The notes under the pieces: model-generated
What the model saw: the letters and a program-made list of their open reading frames with translations, nothing else
Database searches by the model: none
What the model was told of the DNA's origin: nothing
Assembly: GCA_016212105.1 (NCBI GenBank)
Contig: JACRHJ010000022.1
Coordinates: forward strand, 1 to 64,000
DNA from: Nitrospirota bacterium
Lineage (GTDB): Bacteria > Nitrospirota > JACRHJ01
Length of the DNA: 64,000 bases
Direction of reading: 5' to 3'
Translations under genes and position numbers: made by a program
Shown: piece by piece, positions 1-8,399 of the stretch
Layout of the letters: every line of letters starts with the position of its first letter
Position numbering within the stretch: position 1 is the stretch's first letter

Positions 1-104
1 CAGCCATGAAACGGGCTTACGGCTTCAAATCCATCGACTACTACAGGACGATCATTTACCTCGTTGCTGGAAAGCTTAAGTTCCCGGAACCATGCTGTAA
101 ATAA
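1..104 (+). CDS. Transposase C-terminal end (partial, cut by window edge)
   Basis: Only the last 33 codons are in the window, read in frame from base 3 to a TAA at 102-104. The peptide contains AYGFKSIDYYR followed by a short hydrophobic stretch and GKL, a pattern typical of the extreme C-terminus of DDE transposases of the ISL3 type. The family assignment rests on this short tail, so it is tentative. Base composition is lower in GC than the neighbouring housekeeping genes, in keeping with a mobile element. The rest of the element lies outside the window, so intactness cannot be judged. Confidence 0.45.
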   Translation, partial: AMKRAYGFKSIDYYRTIIYLVAGKLKFPEPCCK

Positions 105-113
105 CTGTTATGA

Positions 114-308
114 GCTTCTCGTACCCACACTAAACGAGAGAGAACCTATCTTCTTAATGAAAAAGGTATTTCTTCATGGTGGTTTGGTAGTTGGCATATC
201 AAGGGATTAAGATATAATAGAATTGCTGAATATTCAGTTGAACAAATTAATGACAAGGTGCTAATGAAGCGAGATATTGAAAAACTATTAGCCGATCTTA
301 AATGGTGA
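114..308 (+). pseudogene. AT-rich ORF remnant, unrecognised
   Basis: An open frame of about 64 codons runs from just after an in-frame TGA (111-113) to a TGA at 306-308. It has no ATG near its beginning; the first in-frame ATG is near 264 and would leave only 14 residues. The peptide is rich in Trp, Tyr, Ile and Lys (for example SSWWFGSWHIKGLRY). It looks like the 3' end of a decayed gene of foreign composition next to the transposase tail. I do not recognise the family. It could also be chance coding in AT-rich DNA. Confidence 0.25.
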
Positions 309-366
309 GAACCTGATTATTAGCATAATATTTGTCAGATTAACGTCATTCTGTTATCATAATTCA

Positions 367-398
367 GAAAACAAAAGGGCCGGCAAAATGCCGGCCCT
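367..398 (-). terminator. Rho-independent terminator of the tRNA-Phe gene
   Basis: A perfect 10-bp inverted repeat (376-385 and 389-398, arms AGGGCCGGCA and TGCCGGCCCT) has a 3-base loop. On the minus strand it is followed by a T-rich run (376 down to 367). It lies 17 bases past the CCA end of the tRNA, which reads in the same direction, so it is well placed to end that transcript. Confidence 0.85.
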
Positions 399-414
399 GC
401 GATTGCTTAAAAAA

Positions 415-490
415 TGGTGCCGAGACGCAGAATCGAACTGCGGACACGAGACTTTTCAGGCCTCTGCTCTACCAGCTGAGCTATCTCGGC
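415..490 (-). tRNA. tRNA-Phe (anticodon GAA)
   Basis: Reading the minus strand, the acceptor arm GCCGAGA pairs with TCTCGGC. It is followed by TA, a D-arm with GCTC/GAGC, an anticodon stem GAGGC/GTCTC around the loop CTGAAAA, a variable loop GTGTC, and a T-arm CGCAG-TTCGATT-CTGCG. Positions 34-36 of the loop are GAA, so it decodes phenylalanine codons. The 3' CCA is encoded (415-417). All arms pair well, so it is probably functional. It is transcribed away from korB, and its 3' end faces the AT-rich DNA at the left edge. Confidence 0.97.
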
Positions 491-553
491 ACACGGATGC
501 TAAAAATACCAGAACACCCTCACGGTGTCAAGAAGAATTTCCGAGGTATTTGC

Positions 554-1303
554 ATGAAACAGGTTTTCAAGCGCCCGGACTCGCTTAAAGACGTGCCGTT
601 CCGGTTCTGCCCCGGCTGCAGCCACGGCACGCTCCACAGGATGGTCGCGCAGGCGATAGACGAACTCGGCGTCCGCGAGAAGACCATAGGCATAGCGCCG
701 GTCGGCTGCGCCGTATTCGCATACGACTACTTCAACTTCGACGTCCTGGAGGTCGCCCACGGCCGCCCTCCGGCCGCGTGCACCGGCATGAAGCGCGCGA
801 TGCCGGACAGGCTGATATTCTCGTACCAGGGGGACGGCGACCTGGCCGCGATCGGCATGTCCGAGATAATACACGCCGCGAACCGTGGCGAGAATTTCAC
901 GGTTATATTCGTGAACAACGCGACGTACGGCATGACGGGCGGACAGATGGCCCCGACCACGCTGGTAGGCCAGAAAACCACTACCACGCCGAAAGGACGC
1001 GCCGTACACGGCGAGGGCTACCCCATCCGGGTGTCCGAGATGCTCGCTACGCTTGAGACGCCGTACTACATAGAGCGCACCGCGATGGACTGCGCGAAGA
1101 ACGTAATCAAGACCCGGAACGCTATAAAGAAGGCCTTCACGTACCAGATGGATGGCAGGGGGTTCACGTTCGTCGAGGTCCTGTCCATCTGCCCGGTGAA
1201 CTGGGGCATGACCCCGCTTGAGGCTATGGACTGGTGCGGCGGGCCTATGAAGGAGTATTTCCCTGTCGGGGTATTCAAAGATGAGGGCAAAAGGGTGGTC
1301 TGA
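554..1303 (+). CDS. korB: 2-oxoacid:ferredoxin oxidoreductase, beta subunit (TPP-binding)
   Basis: Beta subunit (249 aa) of a KorA/KorB/KorC-type enzyme that decarboxylates a 2-oxoacid with thiamine diphosphate and passes electrons to ferredoxin through a [4Fe-4S] cluster. Visible motifs are CPGC (C19, C22), a further conserved GC at 52, the TPP/Mg motif GDGD (93-96) ending in NN (121-122), and a late Cys in SICPVNW (C213) expected to complete the cluster. The ATG at 554 is preceded by GAGGT; an upstream frame to 497 adds a non-homologous stretch that runs towards the tRNA and was rejected. korC follows after a repeat-filled gap. No alpha subunit or ferredoxin-like delta subunit is adjacent. 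Substrate (2-oxoglutarate, branched-chain or pyruvate) is not determinable. Confidence 0.9.
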   Translation: MKQVFKRPDSLKDVPFRFCPGCSHGTLHRMVAQAIDELGVREKTIGIAPVGCAVFAYDYFNFDVLEVAHGRPPAACTGMKRAMPDRLIFSYQGDGDLAAIGMSEIIHAANRGENFTVIFVNNATYGMTGGQMAPTTLVGQKTTTTPKGRAVHGEGYPIRVSEMLATLETPYYIERTAMDCAKNVIKTRNAIKKAFTYQMDGRGFTFVEVLSICPVNWGMTPLEAMDWCGGPMKEYFPVGVFKDEGKRVV

Positions 1304-1310
1304 AACCATC

Positions 1311-1481
1311 CCCCTCACCCCTGCCCTCTCCCGCGAGGGGAGAGGGGGTAATGAGGTATTCCCGCATCGCGGGAATGGAAGAATTGCAGGGTGGGCACGG
1401 CCTACCTATTGTCATTGCGAGGAGCGAAGCGACGCGGCAATCTCCTCAGTTTGTCATTCCCGCGAAAGCGGGAATCCAGCG
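1311..1481. repeat. Stack of three dispersed palindromic repeats
   Basis: The 269-bp gap between korB and korC holds no gene. Instead it carries a C-rich hairpin (1311-1350; stem CCCTCTCCC/GGGGAGAGGG), a GCGAGGAGCGAAGCGACGCGG-type repeat (1411-1449) and a CATTCCCGC-AAA-GCGGGAATC palindrome (1451-1481). Each recurs in other gaps of this window: the first near 28473 and 30504, the second near 17303 and 45645, the third near 10262 and 22184. Confidence 0.8.
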
Positions 1482-1572
1482 ACTTTAGTTGGCTGATGAA
1501 AGCAATCCAGTTTCGTAGAGTTTTACGGTTTTCACGAACACGAGACACGAACACGAGACACGGGGGTTGTTA

Positions 1573-2109
1573 ATGTGCTGCCATGACGCAATAATAGCGG
1601 GGTTCGGTGGTCAGGGGATACTCCTGGCCGGAAAGCTGCTCGTCTGGGCCGGTATGCTCGACGACCGGCACGTGACGTGGTTCCCGTCCTACGGAGGCGA
1701 GATGCGCGGCGGGACCGCGAACTGCACGGTCATAGTCTCGGACGAGGACATCGGCTCGCCCATCGTGGACAGGCCGGAGGCGCTGCTCGCGTTCAACCAG
1801 GCGTCCGTGGACAGGTTCGCGCGTCGCGTGGCCAAGGGCGGGTTCATCATCGTCAACTCGTCGCTCGCCACACGTGACGTTGAAGTGCCCGGAGTCCGGC
1901 TCATCAGGGTCGCGGCGAACGAGGTCGCGGAACGGCTCGGCGACATAAAGGCCGCGAACATGGTCATGCTCGGGGCGTACCTGAAGGCATCCGGCTCGCT
2001 TGGCCTGGACAAGGTCATAAGCGCGCTCGAAAGCGTCATTCCGGCCAAATACAAGGACGCCCTGCCGGTCAATATCGCGGCGCTTCGGGACGGGTACGCG
2101 CTGGTGTGA
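1573..2109 (+). CDS. korC: 2-oxoacid:ferredoxin oxidoreductase, gamma subunit
   Basis: Gamma subunit (178 aa) of the same oxidoreductase as korB. It has the N-terminal glycine-rich GFGGQG (residues 10-15) and the family hallmark YGGEMRGG near residue 40, both characteristic of POR/KOR gamma subunits that bridge the catalytic and electron-transfer parts. ATG 1573 is preceded by a G-run (GGGGG) as a possible ribosome site; a TTG two codons earlier is possible. The full-length fold is present to the C-terminus. The 269-bp gap from korB is occupied by repeats, which may have been inserted into a once tighter operon. Confidence 0.9.
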   Translation: MCCHDAIIAGFGGQGILLAGKLLVWAGMLDDRHVTWFPSYGGEMRGGTANCTVIVSDEDIGSPIVDRPEALLAFNQASVDRFARRVAKGGFIIVNSSLATRDVEVPGVRLIRVAANEVAERLGDIKAANMVMLGAYLKASGSLGLDKVISALESVIPAKYKDALPVNIAALRDGYALV

Positions 2110-2120
2110 ACCGGCGCTTG

Positions 2121-2226
2121 TCTCCCCGTGCTAGACACGGGGCCCGGGAATTTGTAGGGGCCGGTCTCCGAACGGCCAGTCTGGAAGCCGTGCCCTACAA
2201 AACCGCCCGATGAATCGGGCAGCTAC
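2121..2226. repeat. Dispersed palindromic repeats upstream of argA
   Basis: Three elements lie in the gap: a CCCCGTG/CACGGGG palindrome (2122-2147), a GTAGGGGCCG...CCCTACA element (2151-2199) and a GCCCGAT/ATCGGGC hairpin (2204-2226). The same CCCCGTG and CCCGAT palindromes recur together at 51121-51177. The last one overlaps an upstream in-frame ATG of the next gene, which is one reason to place that gene's start further downstream. Confidence 0.7.
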
Positions 2227-2269
2227 AACTTTAATTCCACATTCCATCACTGACTGCGAGCACTACGAC

Positions 2270-2728
2270 ATGATACACAAGGCAACCGTTTCCGACGTCA
2301 AGCCAATCAAGGGCCTGATTAATTTATACGCCGACAGGGGCGATATGCTCCCGAGGGCGCTCGGCGAGCTGTATGACTCGCTCCGGGACTTCCATGTGTA
2401 CGAAGACGACGGCAGGGTCATCGGCGTGGCCGCGCTGCACGTCGGCTGGGAGGGGCTGGCCGAGGTGCGCTCCGTCGCGGTAGACCCGGCATATCTGGGC
2501 AAGGGAATCGGCAGGGCGCTCGTCAGCGCGTGCCTTGAAGACGCGAAGGCGCTTGGAGTCCGCGAGGTCTTCGTCCTGACATATGTCGACAAATTCTTCA
2601 GGAAGATGGGCTTTTCGGACGCATCACATGACGACCTGCCGCAGAAGGTCTGGACAGAGTGCCGGAACAAGTGCACCAAGTACCCGGACACCTGCAACGA
2701 GACCGCCATGACGCTGAACCTCGACTGA
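2270..2728 (+). CDS. argA: Short-type N-acetylglutamate synthase (GNAT acetyltransferase)
   Basis: A single GNAT-fold protein of 152 aa. It resembles the short bacterial ArgA class (Mycobacterium Rv2747 type), which acetylates glutamate in the first step of arginine synthesis without an attached amino-acid-kinase domain. The acetyl-CoA loop reads YLGKGIGRAL (75-84). The C-terminal tail has the Cys-rich pattern VWTEC...C...YPDTC ending in ETAM, which I associate with this class. The ATG at 2270 was chosen because the upstream ATG (2210) lies in a repeat. The stop overlaps the hemW start by one base (TGATG), implying co-translation. Another N-acetyltransferase activity cannot be excluded. Confidence 0.75.
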   Translation: MIHKATVSDVKPIKGLINLYADRGDMLPRALGELYDSLRDFHVYEDDGRVIGVAALHVGWEGLAEVRSVAVDPAYLGKGIGRALVSACLEDAKALGVREVFVLTYVDKFFRKMGFSDASHDDLPQKVWTECRNKCTKYPDTCNETAMTLNLD

Positions 2729-3882
2729 TGCGCGCTGGAATATACGTACACATACCCTTCTGCCCCGGCAAATGCCGCTACTGCTCTTTCAACTCCGTAC
2801 CATACGACGATCAGGCCGCAAAGTTATATGTAGACGCGCTCGTCAGGGAGATTGAGACATGCCCTGTGGATGTTGAGCCGTCGATCATTTACATTGGCGG
2901 TGGCACGCCCACCACACTGCCCGCCGACGGTCTCGCGTCTGTCATCGGTGCGATAAACGGCAGGTTCGGCCTGTGGAATGAGCCGACCGGACACAAGTCC
3001 GGAGATATAGTCCCGCCAGAGTTCACAATTGAGGCCAACCCGGGCACGGTGTCCGGTCTCGACGTGAAGGCTCTGACCGCCCTCGGCGTGAACAGGGTGA
3101 GCCTCGGGGCGCAGTCGTTCAGCCCGTCGGAGCTTGCCATGCTCGGCAGGCTGCACGGCCCGGCGGATGTCGCTCATGCGGCCGGGACCCTCCGGCGGGG
3201 CGGCATCACCAACATAAGCCTCGACCTGATTTACTCCCTGCCGGGCCAGGACATGCGTTCCTGGAAAGAAAGCCTTGCCCAGACGGTGGACCTGAACCCG
3301 GAGCACATATCAATGTATGACCTCACACTGGAGGAGGGCACGCCGCTCTATTCCGAGGTCAGGGCGGGGCGGCTCGTCATGCCGCCCGAGCCCGTTCAGG
3401 TTGAGATGTACCTCTGCGCGGTTGACTTTCTCGAAACAGCAGGCTACCGCAGGTACGAAATCTCCAACTTCGCAAGGCCGGGCTTTGCGTGCAGGCACAA
3501 CATCAACTACTGGGACTGCGGCGAATATCTCGGTTTCGGGGCAGGTGCGCACTCCTACGCAGGCGGCAGGCGGACAAAAAACATCGACGGCATAACGTAT
3601 TACACAGCTGCAGCCGGGGCCGGCGGTCCCTCGCTGGCCGAGTCGGAGGAACTCTCACCCGGCGACATGGAGCGGGAGTTCATAATGCTCGGGCTCAGGA
3701 AGGCGGCGGGTCTGGAGTTCGCCGAATTCCGGAGGCGGTTCGGGCATGACCTCGCCGAAAGCAGGCGGGAGGCAATCGCCCGACTGGAGGGCGCCGGCCT
3801 TGTCGAGACGTCCGGCGGGAGGCTGAGGCTTACCATGAGCGGGGTACTGGTCTCGAACGCGGTCATAAGGGAGCTGTTCTGA
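2728..3882 (+). CDS. hemW: HemW, heme chaperone / radical SAM protein
   Basis: Radical SAM protein of 384 aa with the cluster motif CPGKCRYC (C12, C16, C19) after HIPF and a GGGTPT SAM-binding motif. The fourth Cys that marks coproporphyrinogen dehydrogenase HemN is missing (CSF follows the third Cys). The later HNINYW matches the HNxxYW heme motif of HemW. It is therefore more likely the heme-trafficking HemW than HemN. The start is fixed by the TGATG overlap with argA; a longer upstream frame lies wholly inside argA. The stop is followed by 116 bp containing a good promoter for bamA. Confidence 0.88.
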   Translation: MRAGIYVHIPFCPGKCRYCSFNSVPYDDQAAKLYVDALVREIETCPVDVEPSIIYIGGGTPTTLPADGLASVIGAINGRFGLWNEPTGHKSGDIVPPEFTIEANPGTVSGLDVKALTALGVNRVSLGAQSFSPSELAMLGRLHGPADVAHAAGTLRRGGITNISLDLIYSLPGQDMRSWKESLAQTVDLNPEHISMYDLTLEEGTPLYSEVRAGRLVMPPEPVQVEMYLCAVDFLETAGYRRYEISNFARPGFACRHNINYWDCGEYLGFGAGAHSYAGGRRTKNIDGITYYTAAAGAGGPSLAESEELSPGDMEREFIMLGLRKAAGLEFAEFRRRFGHDLAESRREAIARLEGAGLVETSGGRLRLTMSGVLVSNAVIRELF

Positions 3883-3932
3883 GTGCAGTTCCGTCCGCGG
3901 CGAAATCCCTTTTATCCGGCCCTATTTTTCTG

Positions 3933-3961
3933 TTTACATGACCCTGCCGTGATGTTATATT
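3933..3961 (+). promoter_or_regulatory. Sigma-70-type promoter for the bamA-ompH-lpx block
   Basis: TTTACA (3933-3938) and TATATT (3956-3961) are separated by exactly 17 bases, close to the consensus -35 and -10. Transcription would start near 3968, about 30 bases before the bamA start, with AAGGAG at 3985-3990 as ribosome site. Predicted by eye only. Confidence 0.6.
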
Positions 3962-3998
3962 ATAGAACTTTTTATTCCAGCCCCAAGGAGGCACGGTA

Positions 3999-6365
3999 TT
4001 GCGTTATATTACAATATGTAAGACGCTGTTTCTGGTCCTGGCACTTCTTCTTGTCTCCTGCACGGCGTTCGCGGATGGCGAGGAGGCCGCGAGGATTACC
4101 GACATCCAGATAAACGGCAACAAGAAGATAGAGACGGAGACCATCCGGTCAAGGATGGACGAAAAGGTCGGGGACTCATTCGTCCCGTCGAGGATACGGG
4201 GCGACGTCGAGACCATCTACAAGATGGGGTACTTCGACGACGTGCAGGTCGAGGCCGAGGGTTATGCCGGCGGGCTTAGGGTAATCTTCAACGTGGTCGA
4301 GCGTCCGATAATCCGTTCGTTCAGTTTCGAGGGCAACAGCGAGTTCGACGAGTCCAAGCTCAGGGAGAAGATAAACCTCACCGCATACTCGGTATACAAC
4401 CCGGCGTTGGTCGCGGAAAACTCCGGCAGGCTGAAGATGTTCTACCAGGACGAGGGGTATTACAACGCCGAGGTGTTGCCTATCATCAGCGAGGTTTCGA
4501 AGGCCGAGGTCAAGGTCGTGTTCAAGGTGTCCGAGGGCGATAAGATTACCATCTGCGACATCGAGTTCATCGGCAACGAGAACATGAGCAGCAGGAATAT
4601 CAGGAAGGCCATGGCTACAAAGGAGCACTGGCCCATCTGGTCATGGATAATGAAGACCGGCACATACAAGCAGGCCGAGTTTGCGAACGACATCGAACGC
4701 ATCAAGTCCGTCTATTACAACAACGGCTACCTTCAGGTCAGCGTCGGCGAGCCCGAGGTCGCCATGAGCGACGACAAGGACTGCCTCAGAATAACCATCC
4801 CGGTCCATGAAGGCGACCAGTTCAGATACAGCAAGATAGAGTTCTCTGGCAACACCATCTTCAATACCGAGGAGCTAGCTGGGCAGTTGAAGAGTGAGCC
4901 GGACGAGATAATGGACCGCGACATGCTCAGGGAGGACATCGTAAGGCTTACCGACCTTTACGGCACCAGGGGTTACGCATTTGCGAACGTCACACCCGTA
5001 ATCAACCCGGATACCGAGGCCAGGACCGTGGCTGTCACGCTCGACGTGACCGAGGGCGACCAGATATACGTCAACCGCATCAACATCACCGGCAACGACA
5101 AGACCAGGGACAAGGTCATCAGGCGTGAGCTTAAGATGAACGAGGGCGAGATATACGACACGTCGAGCATCAAGACGAGCTACGAGAAGCTCAAGAACCT
5201 GGACTTCTTCGAGGACATAGAAATACTCCCGGCAAGAAAGGGAGAAGAAAAGATAGTCGACCTCGACGTGAAGGTAAAGGAAAAGTCTACCGGGTCGTTC
5301 AGTATAGGCGGTGGCTACAGCACGGTGGACCGTCTCGTGGCCATCGGCGAGGTGACGCAGAACAACTTCCTCGGCCTCGGCGAACTTCTCAAGTTCAAGG
5401 GCGAGTTCGGCTCACGCAGGCAGAACTTCGTGTTCTCTTTCATGGAGCCCTGGCTTTTCGACAAGCCCATCTCCCTGAAGGTGGACCTGTTCAAGGAAGA
5501 GAGGGTTTATACTAGTTATTCTGAGAGGTCTACCGGCGGAAACCTCAGCATGGGCAGGAGGTTCTGGGATTATTACGGCGCCACCGGTACCTATTCGTTC
5601 GCCAACGAGACCTTCTTCGACGTCGAGGACCTCACATCGCAAACCGTCGCTACCCAGAGGATAGTTGAAGAACCTGACCTGACCGACCTCTTTGCGATTA
5701 ACAGGACCAGTAAGGTCTCTTTCAACATATACAGGGATTCCAGGGATAACTTCCAGGACACGAGGAGGGGAAGCAACAACACCTTATATGCGGAGATCGC
5801 AAGCCCCTTGTTTGCAAGCAAGTCATCATACTGCAAGTTGGTCGGGGATTCCACCTGGTACTTCCCGTTCTTCTGGGAGACCGCGTTTTCGGTACATGGC
5901 AGGATAGGTTACGCCAAATCTCTTGGCGACAAGGACCTGCCTCTGAACGAGCGTTTCTACGTGGGCGGTATAGGCACGCTGCGTGGTTTCGACTGGGGTT
6001 CTGTCGGCCCAAGGTCCAAGTTGAATACTTACACAGAGTCGGTAGTTGGTTCGGGGGTGTTCGATAAGTTTGTAAGCTCTGCGGAAGGCAGGTTCCTGGG
6101 CGGCTACAAGCTGCTATTGCTGAACGCCGAGTATACATTCCCTCTGGTGCCGGCAATCAAGCTCAGGGGTGTGACTTTCGTGGATGCCGGCAAGACTTAC
6201 GATAAAAACGAAGGTATTGGTGAATCGCTCAGGTACAGCGCGGGCGGAGGTTTCCGGTGGATGTCGCCGATGGGGATGATAAGGCTCGAGTATGGACGGA
6301 TTCTCGACAAGAAGGAAGGCGAATCCGCCGGGAAGTGGGAATTTTCCATGGGGTCCATGTTCTAA
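3999..6365 (+). CDS. bamA: Outer-membrane protein assembly factor BamA
   Basis: Essential Omp85 protein (788 aa) that folds and inserts beta-barrel proteins into the outer membrane. The signal peptide has a hydrophobic core (LFLVLALLL) ending near AFAD. Five POTRA repeats follow to about residue 430, each with the INGN/FxGN-type strand (INGNKK, FEGNSE, FIGNEN, FSGNTI, ITGNDK). The C-terminal 16-strand barrel carries the conserved LRGF motif of loop 6 and ends in Phe. The start is TTG 3999, with AAGGAG 8 bases upstream; no ATG fits the signal peptide. It opens a block with ompH and the lpx genes, the usual bamA-skp-lpxD-fabZ-lpxA order. Confidence 0.97.
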   Translation: MRYITICKTLFLVLALLLVSCTAFADGEEAARITDIQINGNKKIETETIRSRMDEKVGDSFVPSRIRGDVETIYKMGYFDDVQVEAEGYAGGLRVIFNVVERPIIRSFSFEGNSEFDESKLREKINLTAYSVYNPALVAENSGRLKMFYQDEGYYNAEVLPIISEVSKAEVKVVFKVSEGDKITICDIEFIGNENMSSRNIRKAMATKEHWPIWSWIMKTGTYKQAEFANDIERIKSVYYNNGYLQVSVGEPEVAMSDDKDCLRITIPVHEGDQFRYSKIEFSGNTIFNTEELAGQLKSEPDEIMDRDMLREDIVRLTDLYGTRGYAFANVTPVINPDTEARTVAVTLDVTEGDQIYVNRINITGNDKTRDKVIRRELKMNEGEIYDTSSIKTSYEKLKNLDFFEDIEILPARKGEEKIVDLDVKVKEKSTGSFSIGGGYSTVDRLVAIGEVTQNNFLGLGELLKFKGEFGSRRQNFVFSFMEPWLFDKPISLKVDLFKEERVYTSYSERSTGGNLSMGRRFWDYYGATGTYSFANETFFDVEDLTSQTVATQRIVEEPDLTDLFAINRTSKVSFNIYRDSRDNFQDTRRGSNNTLYAEIASPLFASKSSYCKLVGDSTWYFPFFWETAFSVHGRIGYAKSLGDKDLPLNERFYVGGIGTLRGFDWGSVGPRSKLNTYTESVVGSGVFDKFVSSAEGRFLGGYKLLLLNAEYTFPLVPAIKLRGVTFVDAGKTYDKNEGIGESLRYSAGGGFRWMSPMGMIRLEYGRILDKKEGESAGKWEFSMGSMF

Positions 6366-6384
6366 TCAACAGGAGGTCGTCTAG

Positions 6385-6900
6385 ATGAGGCGGTTAATTG
6401 CGTCTATACTGGTTGTTTCAGGTCTTCTGCTCGGGTATTGCGGCGTTTCCGGCGCGGCGGACATTAAGATAGGTTATGTGGATTTCCAGAAAGTACAGGG
6501 TGACTCCAAGGCCGGTAAAGACATAATTAAATCCATGGAGACCATGTTGAAGGACAAGCAGGCCCAGCTTGACAAGAGGCAGGACGAGATTGAGAAGATG
6601 ATGCAGGAGATAGAGAAGCAGTCCTCCGTGCTTTCTTCCGACGTCAGGAAACAGAAGGAAGAAAAGCTCCAGAAGGAGTACAAGGACCTCCAGAGGTTCA
6701 AGTCCGACTCCGAGGAGGACCTGAATAAGAAGAAGGCCGAACTACTCAAACAGATGGTGGAAGAAATTGCCTCGGTTATCAATAAGTACGGCAAGGAAGA
6801 GGGTTACACCCTCATACTCGAGCGCTCGGTGGTGTTGTACGCGCCCGAGGCAGTAGACATCACGGACAGGATCGTCAAGGCGTACGACGCCACGAAATAA
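6385..6900 (+). CDS. skp: OmpH/Skp-family periplasmic chaperone
   Basis: Skp/OmpH family (171 aa), a periplasmic holdase that keeps unfolded outer-membrane proteins soluble on the way to BamA. A signal peptide (residues 1-24, ending near SGAA) is followed by IGYVDFQKV, the typical first strand of the family. A long charged coiled coil (about 40-130, rich in Lys, Glu and Gln) forms the tentacles, and a final short domain (YTLILERS) closes the body. It lies 19 bases after bamA, with AGGAGG before its ATG, and 4 bases before lpxD. Confidence 0.92.
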   Translation: MRRLIASILVVSGLLLGYCGVSGAADIKIGYVDFQKVQGDSKAGKDIIKSMETMLKDKQAQLDKRQDEIEKMMQEIEKQSSVLSSDVRKQKEEKLQKEYKDLQRFKSDSEEDLNKKKAELLKQMVEEIASVINKYGKEEGYTLILERSVVLYAPEAVDITDRIVKAYDATK

Positions 6901-6904
6901 CCCG

Positions 6905-7936
6905 ATGGAAAAGACCCTAAAGGAACTGGCCGGTATTGTCGGCGGAGAGCTCGACGGCGACGGTACGCTCGTCGTCAAGGGCGTGGCCGCGCTCAAGGAC
7001 GCCGGGCCGGGCGATATAACCTTCCTTGCGAACCCCAAGTACCTTCGTGAGCTTGGGTCTACCCGCGCCTCGGCGGTCATAGCCGCGCCGGGCGTGGACG
7101 TCGGCCCGCTCGCCGCCGTAAGGGCGAAGAACCCTTACTTTGCGTTTGCAAAGGCTGTCGCCCTGTTCGCGCCGGTAAAGGCACACCCGTCCGGCGTCAT
7201 GGACGGGGCGCGCGTCAGCCCTGATGCGAGGCTCGGCGAGGGGGTCACGGTATACCCCAACGCGTTCGTCGAGGCAGGGACGGTTATCGGCGACGGGACG
7301 GTGCTTTATCCCGGAGTGTACGTCGGAGACGGCTCGTCCATTGGCAGGGGCTGCACAGTATATCCCAATGTGGTTATCCGCGAGGGCGTCAGCATCGGCG
7401 ACCGCGTGATAATTCACGGAGGCACGGTAATTGGGGCCGACGGTTTCGGGTACGCGACCGAGGGCGGCAGGCACAACAAGATACCCCAGATAGGCGGGGT
7501 CGTAATAGAGGACGACGTTGAGCTCGGGGCGAACGTCACGGTGGATCGGGGCGCGCTCGGCAACACGGTTATAAAGCGCGGCAGCAAGATTGACAACCTC
7601 GTGATGATAGCCCACAACGTCGTCGTGGGCGAGGACTCGATAATAGTCGCGCAGGTCGGCGTGTCCGGCAGCACGGAGCTTGGACGAAACGTCGTCCTTG
7701 CCGGGCAGGTCGGGCTTGTGGGCCATATCAAGGTCGGGGACGGCGTGATGGTCGGCGCCAAGTCGGGCGTGTCGTCCGACCTCGCGGCCGGGCAGGCGTA
7801 CTCCGGCATCCCCGCGATACCGCACAAGGACTGGCTGAAGGTGCAGGCGGTCCTGCCCAGGCTCCCGGAGCTTCGGAAGCTGGTCAAGGACCTTGAAAAA
7901 AGGCTGGAAGTTCTGGAGAAGGACAAAGGTCAATAG
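6905..7936 (+). CDS. lpxD: UDP-3-O-acyl-glucosamine N-acyltransferase LpxD
   Basis: Adds the second (N-linked) hydroxyacyl chain from acyl-ACP to the UDP-sugar precursor of lipid A, in the cytoplasm. The N-terminal uridine-binding domain (about 1-95) precedes a left-handed beta-helix of hexapeptide repeats (about 100-310). The catalytic His is visible in MIAHNVV (H237, matching E. coli H239). Length (343 aa) is normal. It starts 4 bases after ompH and is followed at 18 bases by fabZ. Confidence 0.95.
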   Translation: MEKTLKELAGIVGGELDGDGTLVVKGVAALKDAGPGDITFLANPKYLRELGSTRASAVIAAPGVDVGPLAAVRAKNPYFAFAKAVALFAPVKAHPSGVMDGARVSPDARLGEGVTVYPNAFVEAGTVIGDGTVLYPGVYVGDGSSIGRGCTVYPNVVIREGVSIGDRVIIHGGTVIGADGFGYATEGGRHNKIPQIGGVVIEDDVELGANVTVDRGALGNTVIKRGSKIDNLVMIAHNVVVGEDSIIVAQVGVSGSTELGRNVVLAGQVGLVGHIKVGDGVMVGAKSGVSSDLAAGQAYSGIPAIPHKDWLKVQAVLPRLPELRKLVKDLEKRLEVLEKDKGQ

Positions 7937-7954
7937 CCGGAGGTTAACGCAGTC

Positions 7955-8383
7955 ATGCTTGACATCAACGAGATACAGAACCTGCTCCCGCACCGGTACC
8001 CGTTCCTGATGGTGGACAGGGTCCTGGAGATAGACCCGGGCAAAAGCATTGTGGCCCTGAAGAACGTAAGCATCAACGAGCCGTTCTTCCAGGGGCATTT
8101 CCCCGGAAGGCCGATAATGCCGGGCGTCCTCATGGTCGAGGCCATGGCCCAGGTGGGCGGGCTCCTTGTGCGAAAGTCGGTCGAGGCCGACGACAACCTC
8201 GTGTACTTCATGTCCGTGGAAAAAGCCAAGTTCAGGAAGCCCGTCGTGCCCGGGGACCAGCTCCGGTTCGAGGTCGAGGCGCTCCAGAACAGGGGCAAGG
8301 TCTGGAAGTTCAAGGGCGTGGCCAAGGTGGACGGCAAGGTAGTCTGCGAGTCCGAGTTCATGGCCATGACCACGAAAGAATAG
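7955..8383 (+). CDS. fabZ: 3-hydroxyacyl-ACP dehydratase FabZ
   Basis: Hot-dog-fold dehydratase (142 aa) that removes water from 3-hydroxyacyl-ACP in fatty acid elongation. It thereby sets the balance between membrane phospholipid and lipid A, which use the same hydroxyacyl pool. The catalytic pair is visible: H48 in [11 protein letters not shown] and E62 in MVEAMAQ. Its place between lpxD and lpxA is the classic arrangement. Confidence 0.96.
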   Translation: MLDINEIQNLLPHRYPFLMVDRVLEIDPGKSIVALKNVSINEPFFQGHFPGRPIMPGVLMVEAMAQVGGLLVRKSVEADDNLVYFMSVEKAKFRKPVVPGDQLRFEVEALQNRGKVWKFKGVAKVDGKVVCESEFMAMTTKE

Positions 8384-8399
8384 AGGCCGGAGAGTAATA

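Noticed and set aside
500-1318. 272-aa frame on the minus strand opposite korB
   Set aside because: It is the antisense shadow of korB: no family motif, low-complexity Arg/Val/His composition, no ribosome site.
2728-3882. HemN (anaerobic coproporphyrinogen III dehydrogenase)
   Set aside because: The fourth Cys after the radical SAM triad is missing and an HNxxYW motif is present, which points to HemW.
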